Origin: Actinomyces gaoshouyii
Lineage (GTDB): Bacteria; Actinomycetota; Actinomycetes; Actinomycetales; Actinomycetaceae
Length of the DNA stretch: 64,000 bases
Direction of reading: 5' to 3'
Assembly (NCBI RefSeq): GCF_002072175.1
Contig: NZ_MVIV01000001.1
Span: 202,852 to 266,851 of the forward strand
In this document: one piece after another, positions 28,527 to 38,309 of the stretch
Position numbering within the stretch: the stretch's first letter is position 1
Layout: each line of letters begins with the position of its first letter
Notes under the pieces: model-generated
The model's input: only the letters and a program-made list of their open reading frames with translations
Databases searched by the model: none
Told to the model about the DNA's origin: nothing
Position numbers and translations under genes: made by a program

Positions 28527-29812
28527 GAGAGGAACCCTTCGTAGTGGCGCTGCTGGAGCTGGGAGTTGATCTCCTTGACCGTCTGGAGGCCGACTCCCAC
28601 CATGATGAGGATAGTCGTGCCGCCGAAGGGCAGGGACTCCGACAGCCCCAGCTCGATGACAGCGAGGGTCGGCACGAGCGCGAGGACCACGAGATAGATC
28701 GAGCCGACGACGGTCACCCGATTGATGACGTAGGAGAGGTACTGAACGGTCGGCTCGCCGGCGCGGATGCCGGGGATGAAGCCACCGTACTTCTTCATGT
28801 TGTCCGCGATCTCCTCGGCGTTGAAGGTGATCGCCGTGTAGAAGAAGGTGAAGAAGAGGATGAGCAGGCCGTAGGCGACGAGATAGATCGTGTCCGTCTG
28901 ACGCAGGTTCCGGCCCACCCAGGCCGCCCAGGAGCTGTTCGGGGAGAACTGGGAGACGAGCTGGGGCATGGCCAGGATCGAGGAGGCGAAGATGACGGGG
29001 ATGACGTTCGCCGTATTGATCTTGATGGGGATGTAGGTGGTGGATCCGCCGTACTGGCGCCGCCCGATCATCCTCTTGGCGTACTGCACCGGGATGCGCC
29101 GAGTGCCCTGCTCGACGAAGACGACGGCGATCGTGGCCACGAGGATGACCGTGATGACGATGGCGAACTTTGAGACGCCGCCACTGCCGGTGATGATCGA
29201 GCCGAGGTTCTGAGGAAAGCGCGCAACGATCGAGGTGAAGATGAGCAGCGACATGCCGTTGCCGATGCCGCGGTCCGTGATGAGCTCGCCGAGCCACATG
29301 ATCAGGCCGGTGCCGGCTGTCATGGTGACGATCATGAGGGCGAGGTTGACCGGGCTGCTGTTCGGGATGACGGGGACGGTGCAGCTGCGGAAGAGCTGGC
29401 CGTTGGCGGCCGTGGCCACGATGGTGGCGGACTGCAGAACGCCCAGGCCGATCGTCAGGTAGCGGGTGTACTCGGTGAGCTTGGCAGTGCCGGACTGGCC
29501 CTCCTTGTGGAGCTCCTCGAAGCGGGGGATGACCACGCGCAGGAGCTGGATGATAATGGAGGCCGTGATGTAGGGCATGATCCCCAGCGCGAAGACGCTC
29601 AACTGCAGCAGGGCGCCGCCGGAGAAGATGTTGATGAGGCTCAAGAGGCTCGCGTCCTCGGCCTGGCCCACGCAGGTCTGGATGTTCTTCAGGCTCACAC
29701 CCGGCGTCGGCAGGACCGAGCCCAGGCGGAACAGGGCCATGATGCCGAGGGTGAAGAGGAGTTTCCTCCTCAGGTCAGGCGTCTTGAATGCCTGGACGAA
29801 GGCGCTGAGCAC
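28523..29812 (-). CDS. secY: Preprotein translocase subunit SecY
   Basis: SecY (429 aa) forms the ten-helix protein-conducting channel. Recognisable parts are LRRKLLFTLGIMALFRLGSV, FALGIMPYITASIIIQLL, GNGMSLLIFTSI, RRIPVQYAKRMIGRR and GFIPGIRAGEPTVQYL. It is separated from rplO by 380 bp with a terminator and a dispersed repeat, so it probably has its own promoter rather than being part of the spc transcript. Confidence 0.97.
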   Translation of the reverse strand: MLSAFVQAFKTPDLRRKLLFTLGIMALFRLGSVLPTPGVSLKNIQTCVGQAEDASLLSLINIFSGGALLQLSVFALGIMPYITASIIIQLLRVVIPRFEELHKEGQSGTAKLTEYTRYLTIGLGVLQSATIVATAANGQLFRSCTVPVIPNSSPVNLALMIVTMTAGTGLIMWLGELITDRGIGNGMSLLIFTSIVARFPQNLGSIITGSGGVSKFAIVITVILVATIAVVFVEQGTRRIPVQYAKRMIGRRQYGGSTTYIPIKINTANVIPVIFASSILAMPQLVSQFSPNSSWAAWVGRNLRQTDTIYLVAYGLLILFFTFFYTAITFNAEEIADNMKKYGGFIPGIRAGEPTVQYLSYVINRVTVVGSIYLVVLALVPTLAVIELGLSESLPFGGTTILIMVGVGLQTVKEINSQLQQRHYEGFLS

Positions 29813-30113
29813 GCGGTCTCCTGTGAGCTCGGGGGATCGGCGTCGATTGGCCCTGCGGGCGCGACGGCGGACGCGCAGGCGCGCGCCGGGCTCACACTAC
29901 CCCGGAGCAGGGGTCCCCTTCGAGGCCGTGACCCTATCGGAAGGCAAGGCGTGCATCACGCGCCGGGCTCCCGCCTCCCCCGGTCAGCTTCTCCCCCTCC
30001 CCTCACCCAGACCGGTCGAAAACAGCATCGAGACCGGTCCGGGCCCGCCGGTCGCTCCTCCCCCGGGCAGGGCGGCGCCCGACGCAGGGTCCGGAACAGG
30101 CCCGGCAGCGCCA
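29813..30113. other. Intergenic region between secY and the rplO terminator
   Basis: No gene was recognised. The span contains the presumed secY promoter and repeat locus c at 30008-30040. Short open frames in both directions read through the repeat and look non-coding. Confidence 0.5.
30008..30040 (+). repeat. GAGACCGGTC repeat, single unit (locus c)
   Basis: Two AGACCGGTC cores in direct orientation begin at 30009 and 30031, 22 bp apart. The spacer GAAAACAGCATC differs by one base from that of the unit at 34779. The element lies between rplO and secY, about 195 bp upstream of the secY start. Confidence 0.93.
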
Positions 30114-30160
30114 CGAGGCCCCGGTGAGGTGGGCCGGAACCCGCCCTCACCGGGGCCTCG
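30114..30160 (-). terminator. Terminator of the spc operon after rplO
   Basis: A perfect 16-bp stem pairs 30114-30129 with 30145-30160, loop 15 nt, about 33 bp past the rplO stop. It separates the spc ribosomal genes from secY-adk-map. Confidence 0.85.
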
Positions 30161-30192
30161 CCTTGCTCGCCTGGAGCGGATCAGCTCTCCGA

Positions 30193-30708
30193 TCAGTCCT
30201 CGGAGAGCTCGATCGTGCCGCCGGCGGCCTCGATCTTCTCCTTGGCGGAGGCCGACCAGGCATCCGCCTTGACCGTCAGCTTGACGGAGACATCCCCACC
30301 GCCGAGGACCTTGACCAGGTGCCCGTGGCGCACGGCGCCGGCAGCCACCAGGTCGGCCACCGTGACCGTCCCGCCGGAGGGGAACAGCTCGGCGATGCGG
30401 CCGACGTTGACCGGCTGGAACTCCACGCGGTTCGGGTTGCGGAACCCGCGGAGCTTGGGCAGGCGCATGTGCAGCGGCATCTGGCCGCCCTCGAAGCCGG
30501 GGCGCACCTGGTAGCGGGCCTTCGTGCCCTTGGTGCCTCGTCCGGAGGTCTTGCCCTTGGAGCCCTCACCGCGACCCACGCGGGTCTTGGCCTTCTTGGC
30601 GCCCGGGGCGGGGCGGAGATGGTGCAGCTTGACGACGCGCACCTTCTCCGTCGCGGACTCAGCGGCGCTCTCGGTGGCCTTCTCAGAGGCCTTCTTGGTG
30701 TCTGCCAT
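30193..30708 (-). CDS. rplO: 50S ribosomal protein L15
   Basis: L15 (171 aa) has [35 protein letters not shown] and [18 protein letters not shown]. An N-terminal Ala/Glu/Ser-rich extension ([18 protein letters not shown]) of about 30 residues precedes the core. I chose ATG 30706-30708, which follows the rpmD stop with AGGTCTGAG upstream; the first 15 nt of the longer frame overlap rpmD. Confidence 0.96.
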   Translation of the reverse strand: MADTKKASEKATESAAESATEKVRVVKLHHLRPAPGAKKAKTRVGRGEGSKGKTSGRGTKGTKARYQVRPGFEGGQMPLHMRLPKLRGFRNPNRVEFQPVNVGRIAELFPSGGTVTVADLVAAGAVRHGHLVKVLGGGDVSVKLTVKADAWSASAKEKIEAAGGTIELSED

Positions 30709-30709
30709 C

Positions 30710-30913
30710 TCAGACCTCCTCAACGGTCACGAGGTGGTGCACCGTCGCGATCATGCCGCGAACGGTGGGGGTGTCCTCGCGAACAGTGGACTGACGGATC
30801 TTGCGCAGGCCGAGGGACTTGAGGGTCTCGCGCTGGCGGTGGGTGCCACCGATGCCGGAGCGGACCTGGGTCACCTTGAGCTGCTTCGTGCTCGCGGTCT
30901 TGGTGTCAGCCAT
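30710..30913 (-). CDS. rpmD: 50S ribosomal protein L30
   Basis: L30 (67 aa) contains [20 protein letters not shown] and [13 protein letters not shown], ending with [14 protein letters not shown]. The ATG at 30911-30913 overlaps the rpsE stop as TGATG. The leader [11 protein letters not shown] resembles the start of the L15 gene next to it. Confidence 0.97.
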   Translation of the reverse strand: MADTKTASTKQLKVTQVRSGIGGTHRQRETLKSLGLRKIRQSTVREDTPTVRGMIATVHHLVTVEEV

Positions 30914-31617
30914 CACGCCTCCACTCCTTCAGCGGCCTTCTCGGCCTCCTTCTTCTCCGCCTCGGCGCGCTTCTCAGCCTCTCCCTCGGCGCGGGCACGC
31001 AGCATGGACTGCGGGGCGACGTCCTCCAGGGGCAGGCCGCGGCGGGCGGCAACCGTCTCGGGCTGCTCGAGCCTCTTGAGCGCGTCGACCGTCGCGTGGA
31101 CGATGTTGATCGCGTTCGAGGAGCCGAGCGACTTCGACAGGATGTCGTGGATGCCGGCGCAGTCCAGCACGGCGCGCACCGGGCCGCCGGCGATAACACC
31201 GGTACCGGGGGAGGCCGGGCGCAGGAGGACGACTCCGGCGGAGTCCTCGCCCTGGACCAAGTGGGGGATGGTGCGGCGGATCATCGGGACGCGGAAGAAG
31301 TTCTTCTTCGCGAACTCCACGGCCTTGGCGATCGCGGCAGGCACCTCCTTCGCCTTGCCGTAGCCGACTCCGACCGTGCCCTCGCCGTCACCGACGACGA
31401 CCAGCGCCGTGAAGGTGAAGCGGCGGCCGCCCTTGACGACCTTGGACACGCGGTTGATGGTGACGACGCGCTCGATGTACTTGTCGTCGTTGCCGCGGCC
31501 GGAGTTGCGGTCACGGCGGTCATTGCGGTCACGACGGCCGCGGCTCTCGCCACGGCTCTCGTCGTTGCGGGCCGAGCCGTCGGACGACGCGGACCTGTCT
31601 CGCTGCGGTGCAGCCAT
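30913..31617 (-). CDS. rpsE: 30S ribosomal protein S5
   Basis: S5 (234 aa) helps decoding fidelity. The core has [40 protein letters not shown] and [20 protein letters not shown]. It carries an Arg/Asp/Ser-rich N-terminal extension of about 45 residues and a charged helical C-terminal tail of about 25 residues, both commonly lengthened in actinobacteria. Confidence 0.97.
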   Translation of the reverse strand: MAAPQRDRSASSDGSARNDESRGESRGRRDRNDRRDRNSGRGNDDKYIERVVTINRVSKVVKGGRRFTFTALVVVGDGEGTVGVGYGKAKEVPAAIAKAVEFAKKNFFRVPMIRRTIPHLVQGEDSAGVVLLRPASPGTGVIAGGPVRAVLDCAGIHDILSKSLGSSNAINIVHATVDALKRLEQPETVAARRGLPLEDVAPQSMLRARAEGEAEKRAEAEKKEAEKAAEGVEA

Positions 31618-31651
31618 CAGATTCTCCTTTGCTTTCTCGTCGTCTCAGCGC

Positions 31652-32026
31652 TCAGAGCGCCAGGCCGCCCTCGCGGGCGCCGTCAGCGACGGCGGCGACA
31701 CGGCCGTGGTACTTGTTTCCACCGCGGTCGAAGACGACCGCCTCGATGCCCAGCGCCTTGGCGCGCTCGGCCACCAGCTCACCGACCTTGTGGGCGGCGC
31801 CGACCTTGTGGCCCTCGACGCCCTTGCAGGCTTCCTCGAGGGTCGAGGCGGAGCACAGGGTGTGGCCGATGGTGTCGTCGACGACCTGGGCGACCATGTG
31901 GCGGTTGGAGCGGGTGACGACGAGACGCGGCCGCTCGGGCGTGCCAGTGACGTGCTTGCGCACGCGCTGGTGGCGGATCTTGCGGGCAATCGCCTTGGAC
32001 TTGCCCCTCTTGATCGAGTAAGCCAT
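31652..32026 (-). CDS. rplR: 50S ribosomal protein L18
   Basis: L18 (124 aa) binds 5S r[38 protein letters not shown] and [20 protein letters not shown] are canonical. ATG 32024-32026 is preferred; a GTG two codons upstream overlaps the rplF stop and is an alternative start. Confidence 0.97.
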   Translation of the reverse strand: MAYSIKRGKSKAIARKIRHQRVRKHVTGTPERPRLVVTRSNRHMVAQVVDDTIGHTLCSASTLEEACKGVEGHKVGAAHKVGELVAERAKALGIEAVVFDRGGNKYHGRVAAVADGAREGGLAL

Positions 32027-32028
32027 GG

Positions 32029-32568
32029 TCACTTACCAGCCTTTCCGACCTTGCGGCGCACGTTCTCGCCGGCGTAGCGCACGCCCTTGCCCTTGTAGGG
32101 CTCCGGCGGGCGGATCTTGCGGATATTCGCGGCGACCTCGCCGACCTGCTCCTTGGAGATGCCGGAGACTGCGATCTTCAGGTTGCCGTCCACCGTGAAG
32201 GTGATGCCCTCGGGGGGCTCGACGACGACGGTGTGCGAGAAGCCGAGGAAGAGCTCGATGGCCGAGCCCTTGGCGGCGACGCGGTAACCGGTCCCGACGA
32301 TCTCGAGGTTCTTGACGAAGCCCTCGGTGACACCGATGACCATGTTGTTGATGAGTGTGCGGGACAGGCCGTGGAGCGAGCGCGAGCGGCGCTCGTCGTC
32401 GGGACGGGTCACGAGGATCGTGCCGTCATCCTGCCTGGTCACAGTCAGGGGCTCGGAGATGACGCGGCTCAGGGTGCCCTTGGGGCCCTTGACCGTCACC
32501 TCGTTGCCGTTAATGGTGACGTCCACTCCGGCGGGAACCGGAACGGGGAGTCGTCCAATACGCGACAT
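32029..32568 (-). CDS. rplF: 50S ribosomal protein L6
   Basis: L6 (179 aa) begins [20 protein letters not shown] and has [20 protein letters not shown] and [20 protein letters not shown], the family C-terminal signature. It is 22 bp after rpsH and almost touches rplR. Confidence 0.98.
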   Translation of the reverse strand: MSRIGRLPVPVPAGVDVTINGNEVTVKGPKGTLSRVISEPLTVTRQDDGTILVTRPDDERRSRSLHGLSRTLINNMVIGVTEGFVKNLEIVGTGYRVAAKGSAIELFLGFSHTVVVEPPEGITFTVDGNLKIAVSGISKEQVGEVAANIRKIRPPEPYKGKGVRYAGENVRRKVGKAGK

Positions 32569-32590
32569 GGTGTTCCTCCGTTCCTTTCTC

Positions 32591-32989
32591 TCACCAGACG
32601 TAGGCGAGGACTTCCCCGCCGACGCCCTTGTTCTCGGCCTGGCGGTCGGTCAGGAGGCCGGAGGAGGTGGACAGGATGGCCACCCCCAGGCCGCCGAGGA
32701 CCTTGGGCAGGTTCGTGGACTTCGCGTAGACGCGCAGGCCGGGCTTGGAGATCCGCTTGAGGCCCTGGATGGCCCGCTGGCGGTTGGCTCCGTACTTGAG
32801 GCTCAGCGTGAGCGTCTTGCCGACCTCGGCGTCCGTGACCTCGTAGTCGGCGATGTAGCCCTCGGTCTTCAGCATCGCGGCGATGTTGACCTTGAGCTTG
32901 CTCGACGGCATCGAGACGGTGTCGTGGTAGGCGCTGTTTGCGTTGCGCAGACGGGTCAGCATGTCTGCGATCGGGTCTGTCATAGTCAT
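32591..32989 (-). CDS. rpsH: 30S ribosomal protein S8
   Basis: S8 (132 aa) starts [20 protein letters not shown] and contains [20 protein letters not shown] and [13 protein letters not shown]. In E. coli S8 represses the spc operon; whether that occurs here is not visible. It is 58 bp after rpsN. Confidence 0.98.
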   Translation of the reverse strand: MTMTDPIADMLTRLRNANSAYHDTVSMPSSKLKVNIAAMLKTEGYIADYEVTDAEVGKTLTLSLKYGANRQRAIQGLKRISKPGLRVYAKSTNLPKVLGGLGVAILSTSSGLLTDRQAENKGVGGEVLAYVW

Positions 32990-33047
32990 GAGTGGGCCTT
33001 GGCCCTTCCTCGTCGTGGTTTCCTCATCGGACCTGCGACGTAAGTTC

Positions 33048-33233
33048 TTACCAGCTGGACTTGCTCACGCCGGGGAGCTCGCCACCGAGGGCCATCTCCC
33101 GCAGGCAGATACGGCACAGGCCGAACTTGCGGTACACGGAGTGCGGGCGGCCGCAGCGCTGGCAGCGCGTGTAGGCGCGAACACCGAACTTCGGCTTCCG
33201 GTTCGCCTTCTGGATGAGAGCGGTCTTCGCCAT
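33048..33233 (-). CDS. rpsN: 30S ribosomal protein S14, type Z
   Basis: This 61-aa protein, [20 protein letters not shown] followed by [19 protein letters not shown] and CRICLRE, is the short zinc-binding form with two C-x2-C pairs. It lies 1 bp after rplE and 58 bp before rpsH. Confidence 0.98.
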   Translation of the reverse strand: MAKTALIQKANRKPKFGVRAYTRCQRCGRPHSVYRKFGLCRICLREMALGGELPGVSKSSW

Positions 33234-33234
33234 G

Positions 33235-33792
33235 TCACTTCTCCTTGAAGGGGAAGCCGAGCCGCGCGAGCAGCGAGCGGGCCTCCTCATCGGTCTTGGC
33301 CGTGGTCACGATGGTGATGTCCATGCCACGGACGCGGTCGATCGAGTCCTGGTCGATCTCGTGGAACACAGCCTGCTCCGTGAGACCGAAGGTGTAGTTG
33401 CCATTGCCGTCGAACTGCTTGGGGCTCATTCCGCGGAAGTCGCGGATTCGCGGCAGCGAGATCGAGATGAGGCGGTCGAGGAACTCCCACATGCGGTCGC
33501 CGCGCAGCGTGGCGTGCGCACCGATCGGCTGGCCCTCGCGCAGCTTGAACTGCGCGATGGACTTGCGGGCCTTCGTGATCTGGGGCTTCTGGCCGGTAAT
33601 CGCAGCCAGGTCGCGAACGGCGCCCTCGATCATCTTGGAGTCGTGGGCGGCCTCGCCCACGCCCATGTTGACCACGACCTTGGAGACGCGGCCGATCTCC
33701 ATGACATTGGCGTGCTTGAACTCGTCACGGAGGGCGGGGAGCACTTCCTCGGCGTACTTGGTCTTGAGACGGGGGGTGATCTTGTCGCTCAT
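33235..33792 (-). CDS. rplE: 50S ribosomal protein L5
   Basis: L5 (185 aa) binds 5S rRNA and contacts P-site t[63 protein letters not shown] and [20 protein letters not shown] are canonical. The start overlaps the rplX stop by one base. Confidence 0.98.
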   Translation of the reverse strand: MSDKITPRLKTKYAEEVLPALRDEFKHANVMEIGRVSKVVVNMGVGEAAHDSKMIEGAVRDLAAITGQKPQITKARKSIAQFKLREGQPIGAHATLRGDRMWEFLDRLISISLPRIRDFRGMSPKQFDGNGNYTFGLTEQAVFHEIDQDSIDRVRGMDITIVTTAKTDEEARSLLARLGFPFKEK

Positions 33793-34136
33793 CAGAGGTC
33801 CTTCCCGCTCGCCTTGGCGTAACGGACGCGAACGGTGCGCTTGCGGCCGTTGGGCCGCACGCCCTCCTCAACGCGGAAGCCGACGCGAGTGCGCTTCTTG
33901 GTCTGGGGGTCGATGGGCATCACGTTCGAGATGTGGATCGGGGCCTCGACGGTCTCGATGCCTCCGGTGCGAGCGCCCTGGGCGGACTGCCCGACCTTGA
34001 CGTGCTTGGTCACGCGCTGAACGCCCTCGACGACGACGCGGTCGGTGGCCTTGATGACCTCCAGGACGCGGCCGGTCTTGCCCTTGTCCTTGCCCGCAAT
34101 GACGATGACCTGGTCGCCCTTCTTGATGCGTGCCAT
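33792..34136 (-). CDS. rplX: 50S ribosomal protein L24
   Basis: L24 (114 aa) contains the KOW motif [20 protein letters not shown] and [20 protein letters not shown]. It is an early assembly protein of the large subunit. It starts 2 bp after rplN. Confidence 0.98.
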   Translation of the reverse strand: MARIKKGDQVIVIAGKDKGKTGRVLEVIKATDRVVVEGVQRVTKHVKVGQSAQGARTGGIETVEAPIHISNVMPIDPQTKKRTRVGFRVEEGVRPNGRKRTVRVRYAKASGKDL

Positions 34137-34138
34137 AT

Positions 34139-34510
34139 TCAGATCACCTCCATGGCGAGCGAGACGATGCGCATGAACTTCTTCTCGCGAAGCTCACGGC
34201 CGACGGGACCGAAGATGCGCGTGCCGCGCGGCTCCCCATCGTTGTTCTTGAGGATGACGGCCGCGTTCTCATCGAAGCGGATGTACGAGCCGTCCGGACG
34301 ACGGCGCTCCTTGCGGGTGCGGACGACGACCGCCTTGACGACGTCGCCCTTCTTGACGCTGCCTCCCGGGACTGCGTCCTTGACAGTGGCGACGATCGTG
34401 TCGCCGATGCCCGCATAGCGCCGTCCCGAGCCGCCGAGCACACGGATGCACAGGATCTCCTTGGCACCGGTGTTGTCGGCGACCTTCAGTCGCGACTCCT
34501 GCTGGATCAT
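34139..34510 (-). CDS. rplN: 50S ribosomal protein L14
   Basis: L14 (123 aa) begins [20 protein letters not shown] and has [20 protein letters not shown] and [20 protein letters not shown]. One extra Asn in KNNDGEP makes it a residue longer than the common 122. It opens the spc operon. The gene upstream on the chromosome is not rpsQ but an oppositely oriented AbiEi-like gene. Confidence 0.98.
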   Translation of the reverse strand: MIQQESRLKVADNTGAKEILCIRVLGGSGRRYAGIGDTIVATVKDAVPGGSVKKGDVVKAVVVRTRKERRRPDGSYIRFDENAAVILKNNDGEPRGTRIFGPVGRELREKKFMRIVSLAMEVI

Positions 34511-34873
34511 AGGGTGTTCTCCTTCGTCGAGCCGGTTCTCGGGTCCCCCCGAGCCTTGCCGAACGTTCTTGATGTTCCTGCGCGCTGCTCCCCCGGCCCG
34601 GGGGCAGGAGGAGTCCACGAGGCGTGGGTCCCATCAGACACAGGCGCAGAGGCGCGGGGTCTCTGATGGGCGCGCCGAGGGCGCACGCAACTGTCACAGC
34701 CTAGTGCAGCGCCGAAGGCCCCGGATACCACAGGCCCCCTCCCACCCTGTGCCCTTCCTCACCAGCCTCCCCCTCCCACCGAGACCGGTCGAAAACAGCA
34801 ACGAGACCGGTCGGTTTTCCACAGATTTCCCGACCCTCTTTCATGAGCGAACCTCAGCGGCGACGCTTGAGAG
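34511..34873. other. Divergent intergenic region between rplN and the AbiEi-like gene
   Basis: This 363-bp gap should carry the spc operon promoter on the minus strand and the promoter of the plus-strand gene. It holds a 9-bp stem (34630-34638 with 34662-34670) about 120 nt upstream of rplN, a possible leader structure, and repeat locus d. No gene was recognised. Confidence 0.55.
34779..34814 (+). repeat. GAGACCGGTC repeat, single unit (locus d), left flank of the AbiEi-like gene
   Basis: GAGACCGGTC occurs at 34781-34790 and 34803-34812 in direct orientation, 22 bp apart, with spacer GAAAACAGCAAC. It lies about 60 bp upstream of the AbiEi-like start and is inverted relative to the copy at 35986-36042 on the other side of that gene. 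Confidence 0.95.
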
Positions 34874-35971
34874 ATGCACACCACCGATGGCTCCCAGCGC
34901 ATTCCCCATGCCCACGTCGGCGCACGGAGTTCCCAGCCGGATCGTGAGACCGGCGCCATCCAGGCGATACGTCGCGGCACCGCGATCCGCGCCGACCCGG
35001 ATGAGCCGCACTGGCGCACATGCTCCCGGGCGAGGGACGCGATCATCGAGTCCTGTGGCGCCGAGGGGCTCGACGGCGTCGTCTGCCAGGAGGCCGCCGC
35101 GCGCATCCACGGGGCGAGGGCGATGTCCGAGACTCGGACGATCCACCTCGTGACCTCCTGGAAGCCCGGCGGTCTGCGACGTCGGCCGAGCCCGCGCAAC
35201 CCGGGCAGGGTCTCATCCCGCGACGCCTCGCGAGGCGAGCGCCGTCGTCTCCTCGAGGCCAGGCCGATCGTGCGTCACCATATGCCGCTGGACGACCGCG
35301 ATGTCGTCGATCTGAGCGGGCTGCGCGTCACCGGCCTGGAGCGTACGATCCTCGATTGCGCGCGCTTCCTGCAGCCCGATCGGGCGCTCGCCGTCGTCGA
35401 TTCCCTCTTCGCCGTAGCGGTAGGCGCGGACGAGCACCCGTGGGATCACCGGCACCGGATCGAGACGGCGTGCGCGGAACTGCGACGTCGGCTCCTCTCG
35501 CGGTTGGAGGAGTGGACCGGCCAGCGGGGCTACCGGCGCGCTCAGGCGGTTGTGCTCGCCGCAACCGCGATGAGCCAGTCGGTATGGGAGTCCGAGGCCC
35601 GGCGCCTCTGTCTGGCGTCAGGCCTCACTCCCCCACAGGTGCAGATACCCGTACGCGGGGCCGACGGCCGCGTGTACTTCGCGGATCTCGGCTGGCTGCT
35701 CGTTCGCCTCCTCCTGGAGATCGACGGGGAGGTGAAGCTCGCGGAGGATCCCGACGGCGAGCTGCGGCGCCGGGCGGTTCGGGAGGGGGCGATCCGCGAC
35801 GTCGGGTTCGACATGCTGCGTCTGAGTCCCGAGGATCTGAGGGACACGCGCGCCGCGGTGCGCCGCATCTGGGACGCGCTGCCGCCGTCGGCACGCGATG
35901 CTCCTCCGATCACGGCGCTGCTGACCACTCATGAGCGCGAATCCGGAGGCCTGCGCCCCGGTGTGCGATAG
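34874..35971 (+). CDS. AbiEi-like / DUF559-type nuclease-fold protein
   Basis: This 365-aa protein resembles actinobacterial proteins that join an AbiEi-type region to a DUF559/Vsr-like endonuclease domain. The middle shows VVCQEAAARIHGARAMSETR, then the pattern HHMPLDDRDVVDLSGLRVTG and LERTILDCARFL typical of that family. The C-terminal domain has E239/E241 in VWESEARRL, FADLGW with D271, and LEIDGEVK (E282, D284, K288), a plausible PD-(D/E)XK site, then DVGFDMLRLSPEDL. It is read against all surrounding ribosomal genes and lies between rpsQ and rplN. GAGACCGGTC repeats flank it in inverted orientation. Family membership is inferred from pattern; substrate and role (antitoxin, nuclease or defence) are unknown. 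Confidence 0.65.
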   Translation: MHTTDGSQRIPHAHVGARSSQPDRETGAIQAIRRGTAIRADPDEPHWRTCSRARDAIIESCGAEGLDGVVCQEAAARIHGARAMSETRTIHLVTSWKPGGLRRRPSPRNPGRVSSRDASRGERRRLLEARPIVRHHMPLDDRDVVDLSGLRVTGLERTILDCARFLQPDRALAVVDSLFAVAVGADEHPWDHRHRIETACAELRRRLLSRLEEWTGQRGYRRAQAVVLAATAMSQSVWESEARRLCLASGLTPPQVQIPVRGADGRVYFADLGWLLVRLLLEIDGEVKLAEDPDGELRRRAVREGAIRDVGFDMLRLSPEDLRDTRAAVRRIWDALPPSARDAPPITALLTTHERESGGLRPGVR

Positions 35972-35985
35972 GCGGCCATCCCGCC

Positions 35986-36042
35986 GAACCGGTCTCGATC
36001 ATGATTTCGACCGGTCTCGCTCCTATTTTCGACCGGTCTCGG
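35986..36042 (-). repeat. GAGACCGGTC repeat, triple core (locus e), right flank of the AbiEi-like gene
   Basis: Three cores begin at 35988, 36010 and 36032, each exactly 22 bp apart, in the GACCGGTCTC orientation on the plus strand. The two spacers differ from one another; one (GCTCCTATTTTC) resembles the spacer at 8617, the other the spacers at 19468 and 58153. The first core has AACCGGTCTC. It begins 15 bp after the AbiEi-like stop. Confidence 0.95.
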
Positions 36043-36069
36043 AGGGGAAGGAGGGAGGGGAGAATGACG

Positions 36070-36113
36070 ACGGCGCCGCGGCGGCCCGCTGGGTGCGGGC
36101 GCCGCGGCGCCGT
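36070..36113. terminator. Terminator of the S10 operon after rpsQ
   Basis: A perfect 14-bp stem pairs 36070-36083 with 36100-36113, loop 16 nt. It lies 24 bp past the rpsQ stop and is convergent with the AbiEi-like gene, so it may serve both. Confidence 0.8.
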
Positions 36114-36136
36114 GATGCCGTTGGATCAGCGGGAGG

Positions 36137-36424
36137 TCACTTGGCCTTCTCGATGATCTCCACGAGGCGCCAGTGCTTGGTGGCGCTCAGGGGACGGGTC
36201 TCCATGATCGAGACGAGGTCGCCAACGGCGGCCGTGTTGTTCTCGTCGTGGGCCTTGACCTTCTTGGACCGACGGATGACCTTGCCGTACAGGGAGTGCT
36301 TGTAGCGCTCCTCGACGAGGACGACGATGGTCTTGTCCATCTTGTCGGAGACGACGTAGCCGCGGCGGACCTTGCGCTGGTTGCGCTCGGGGGCGGCCTC
36401 AGTACTGGTGGTCTGCTCGCTCAC
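36137..36424 (-). CDS. rpsQ: 30S ribosomal protein S17
   Basis: S17 (95 aa) contains [40 protein letters not shown] and [21 protein letters not shown] short Glu/Thr-rich leader precedes the OB-fold. It is the last gene of the S10 operon and overlaps rpmC by 4 bp. Confidence 0.98.
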   Translation of the reverse strand: MSEQTTSTEAAPERNQRKVRRGYVVSDKMDKTIVVLVEERYKHSLYGKVIRRSKKVKAHDENNTAAVGDLVSIMETRPLSATKHWRLVEIIEKAK

Positions 36425-36666
36425 TTGGACTCCTGGCTGCTCGGAGCGGTACGGATGCCGAGCTCACGCTCGCGCACGATGGTGTAGATACGGGCGATGT
36501 CGCGGCGCACCGCCTTGAGCCGGCCGTGGTCCTCGAGCTGTCCGGTCGCCGAGGCGAACCGGAGGTTGAACAACTCGGCCTTCGCCTTGGTGAGCTCCTC
36601 GGCAAGGCGCTCGTTGTCCATGCCGTCGAGGTCGGCGGGGGTCAGCCCCTGGGATCCGATAGCCAT
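36421..36666 (-). CDS. rpmC: 50S ribosomal protein L29
   Basis: L29 (81 aa) has [20 protein letters not shown] and [17 protein letters not shown], the expected two-helix pattern at the exit tunnel. It overlaps rpsQ by 4 bp and the rplP stop by one base. Confidence 0.97.
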   Translation of the reverse strand: MAIGSQGLTPADLDGMDNERLAEELTKAKAELFNLRFASATGQLEDHGRLKAVRRDIARIYTIVRERELGIRTAPSSQESK

Positions 36667-37085
36667 CAGACGTCACCACCCTCACGAGTCACGAAACGGG
36701 TCTTCATCGGGAGCTTGTGCATCGCACGGCGCATGGCCTCACGGGCGAGCTCCTCGGGGACGCCCCCGAGCTCGAACATGATGCGACCGGGCTTCACGTT
36801 GGCGATCCACCACTCCGGGGCGCCCTTACCGGAGCCCATGCGGGTCTCGGCGGGCTTCTTGGTCAGCGGACGGTCCGGGAAGATGTTGATCCACACCTTG
36901 CCGCCACGCTTGATGTGGCGGGTCATGGCGATACGGGCCGCCTCGATCTGGCGGTTGGTGACATAGGCGGGCTCGAGGGCCTGAATGCCGAAATCACCGA
37001 AGGCGAGCTGGTTGCCGCCCTTGGACATGCCCGAGCGGTGCGGGCGGTGCTGCTTGCGGAACTTGGTCCGGCGGGGGATGAGCAC
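36666..37085 (-). CDS. rplP: 50S ribosomal protein L16
   Basis: L16 (139 aa) begins [20 protein letters not shown] and has [40 protein letters not shown] and [20 protein letters not shown]. It contacts tRNA at the A site. It is 3 bp after rpsC. Confidence 0.98.
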   Translation of the reverse strand: MLIPRRTKFRKQHRPHRSGMSKGGNQLAFGDFGIQALEPAYVTNRQIEAARIAMTRHIKRGGKVWINIFPDRPLTKKPAETRMGSGKGAPEWWIANVKPGRIMFELGGVPEELAREAMRRAMHKLPMKTRFVTREGGDV

Positions 37086-37088
37086 GGC

Positions 37089-37901
37089 TCAGGCCTCCGT
37101 TCCCTGCGTGGCGGCAGCGTTCTCGGTGGTCGGCGCCTGCTCGACCTGCTGCTCGCCGCCCTGACGCGCGCCGCGCTCGCCACGCCGCGCACCGCGGCGG
37201 TCGCCGGAGCGACCCCCACGGCCGCGCGGGGCGGACTCGGCCTGCTGGCGGGCGAACTCACGCTCGGTGAGATCACCCTTGTAGATCCATACCTTGACGC
37301 CGAGCCGGCCGAAGGTGGTCTTGGCCTCGTAGAAGCCGTAGTCGATGTTCGCGCGCAGGGTGTGCAGCGGCACGCGGCCCTCGCGGTAGAACTCGGATCG
37401 GCTCATCTCAGCGCCGCCAAGACGGCCGGAGCACTGGACACGGATGCCCTTGGCGCCGGCGCGGATAGCGGACTGCATGCCCTTGCGCATCGCGCGGCGA
37501 AAGGACACGCGGGAGGCGAGCTGCTCGGCAATGCCCTGGGCGACGAGCTGGGCGTCCAGGTCGGGACTCTTGACTTCGAGGATGTTGAGCTGAACCTGCT
37601 TACCGGTCAGCTTCTCCAGTGAGCCTCGCAGGCGCTCGGCCTCAGCACCACGGCGCCCGATGACGATGCCGGGGCGAGCGGTGTGCAGGTCGACGCGGAC
37701 GCGGTCGCGAGTGCGCTCGATATCGACCTTGGAGATGCCGGCCCGCTCCATGCCATCGGCCATGAGGCGACGGATCTTGACGTCCTCCTCGACGAAGTCG
37801 CGGTAGCGCTGACCGGGCTTCGTCGAGTCCGCGAACCAGCGCGAGCGGTGGTCCGTGGTGATGCCCAGGCGGAACCCGGTCGGGTTGACCTTCTGCCCCA
37901 T
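37089..37901 (-). CDS. rpsC: 30S ribosomal protein S3
   Basis: S3 (270 aa) starts [20 protein letters not shown], has the KH segment [20 protein letters not shown] and ends its core with [22 protein letters not shown]-terminal Arg/Gly/Gln-rich tail of about 55 residues follows, longer than in E. coli but common in actinobacteria. It overlaps rplV by one base. Confidence 0.98.
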   Translation of the reverse strand: MGQKVNPTGFRLGITTDHRSRWFADSTKPGQRYRDFVEEDVKIRRLMADGMERAGISKVDIERTRDRVRVDLHTARPGIVIGRRGAEAERLRGSLEKLTGKQVQLNILEVKSPDLDAQLVAQGIAEQLASRVSFRRAMRKGMQSAIRAGAKGIRVQCSGRLGGAEMSRSEFYREGRVPLHTLRANIDYGFYEAKTTFGRLGVKVWIYKGDLTEREFARQQAESAPRGRGGRSGDRRGARRGERGARQGGEQQVEQAPTTENAAATQGTEA

Positions 37902-38278
37902 TACCGGGCTCCTTCCTTGCGTGCGATGTCGGCACGATCGCCGACGTGAACGGTGATGTGGCTGGTGCGCTTGAGGATCCGGCTCGCGCGGCCCTGGGCC
38001 CGCGGGCGGAACCGCTTGAGAGTCGGGCCCTCATCGGCGAACACCTCGGTGATGAACAGATCGTTCTCGTCGAACCGCTCTCCCGCGGCCTCGGCCTTGA
38101 ACCGAGCGTTGGCGATGGCGGACTCGATGACCTTGCGCACCGGCACGGCAGCGGCCTGCGGGGCGAAACGGAGCACGTTGACGGCCTCGACGGCGCGCTT
38201 GCCGCGGACGACGTCCACGACGCGGCGAGCCTTCATCGGCGTGCAGCGCACGTACTTGGCCTGCGCCTTAGCTTCCAT
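37901..38278 (-). CDS. rplV: 50S ribosomal protein L22
   Basis: L22 (125 aa) lines the exit tunnel. [40 protein letters not shown] and [20 protein letters not shown] are canonical. It is 31 bp after rpsS. Confidence 0.98.
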   Translation of the reverse strand: MEAKAQAKYVRCTPMKARRVVDVVRGKRAVEAVNVLRFAPQAAAVPVRKVIESAIANARFKAEAAGERFDENDLFITEVFADEGPTLKRFRPRAQGRASRILKRTSHITVHVGDRADIARKEGAR

Positions 38279-38309
38279 AGTTCTTCTTTGCCTCTCAACT
38301 CTCCGCGCG

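Noticed and set aside
34779..36042. The regularly spaced 22-bp repeats as a CRISPR array
   Set aside because: Units have two or three cores only, the spacers are 12 bp and are shared between distant loci, and no cas gene is present.
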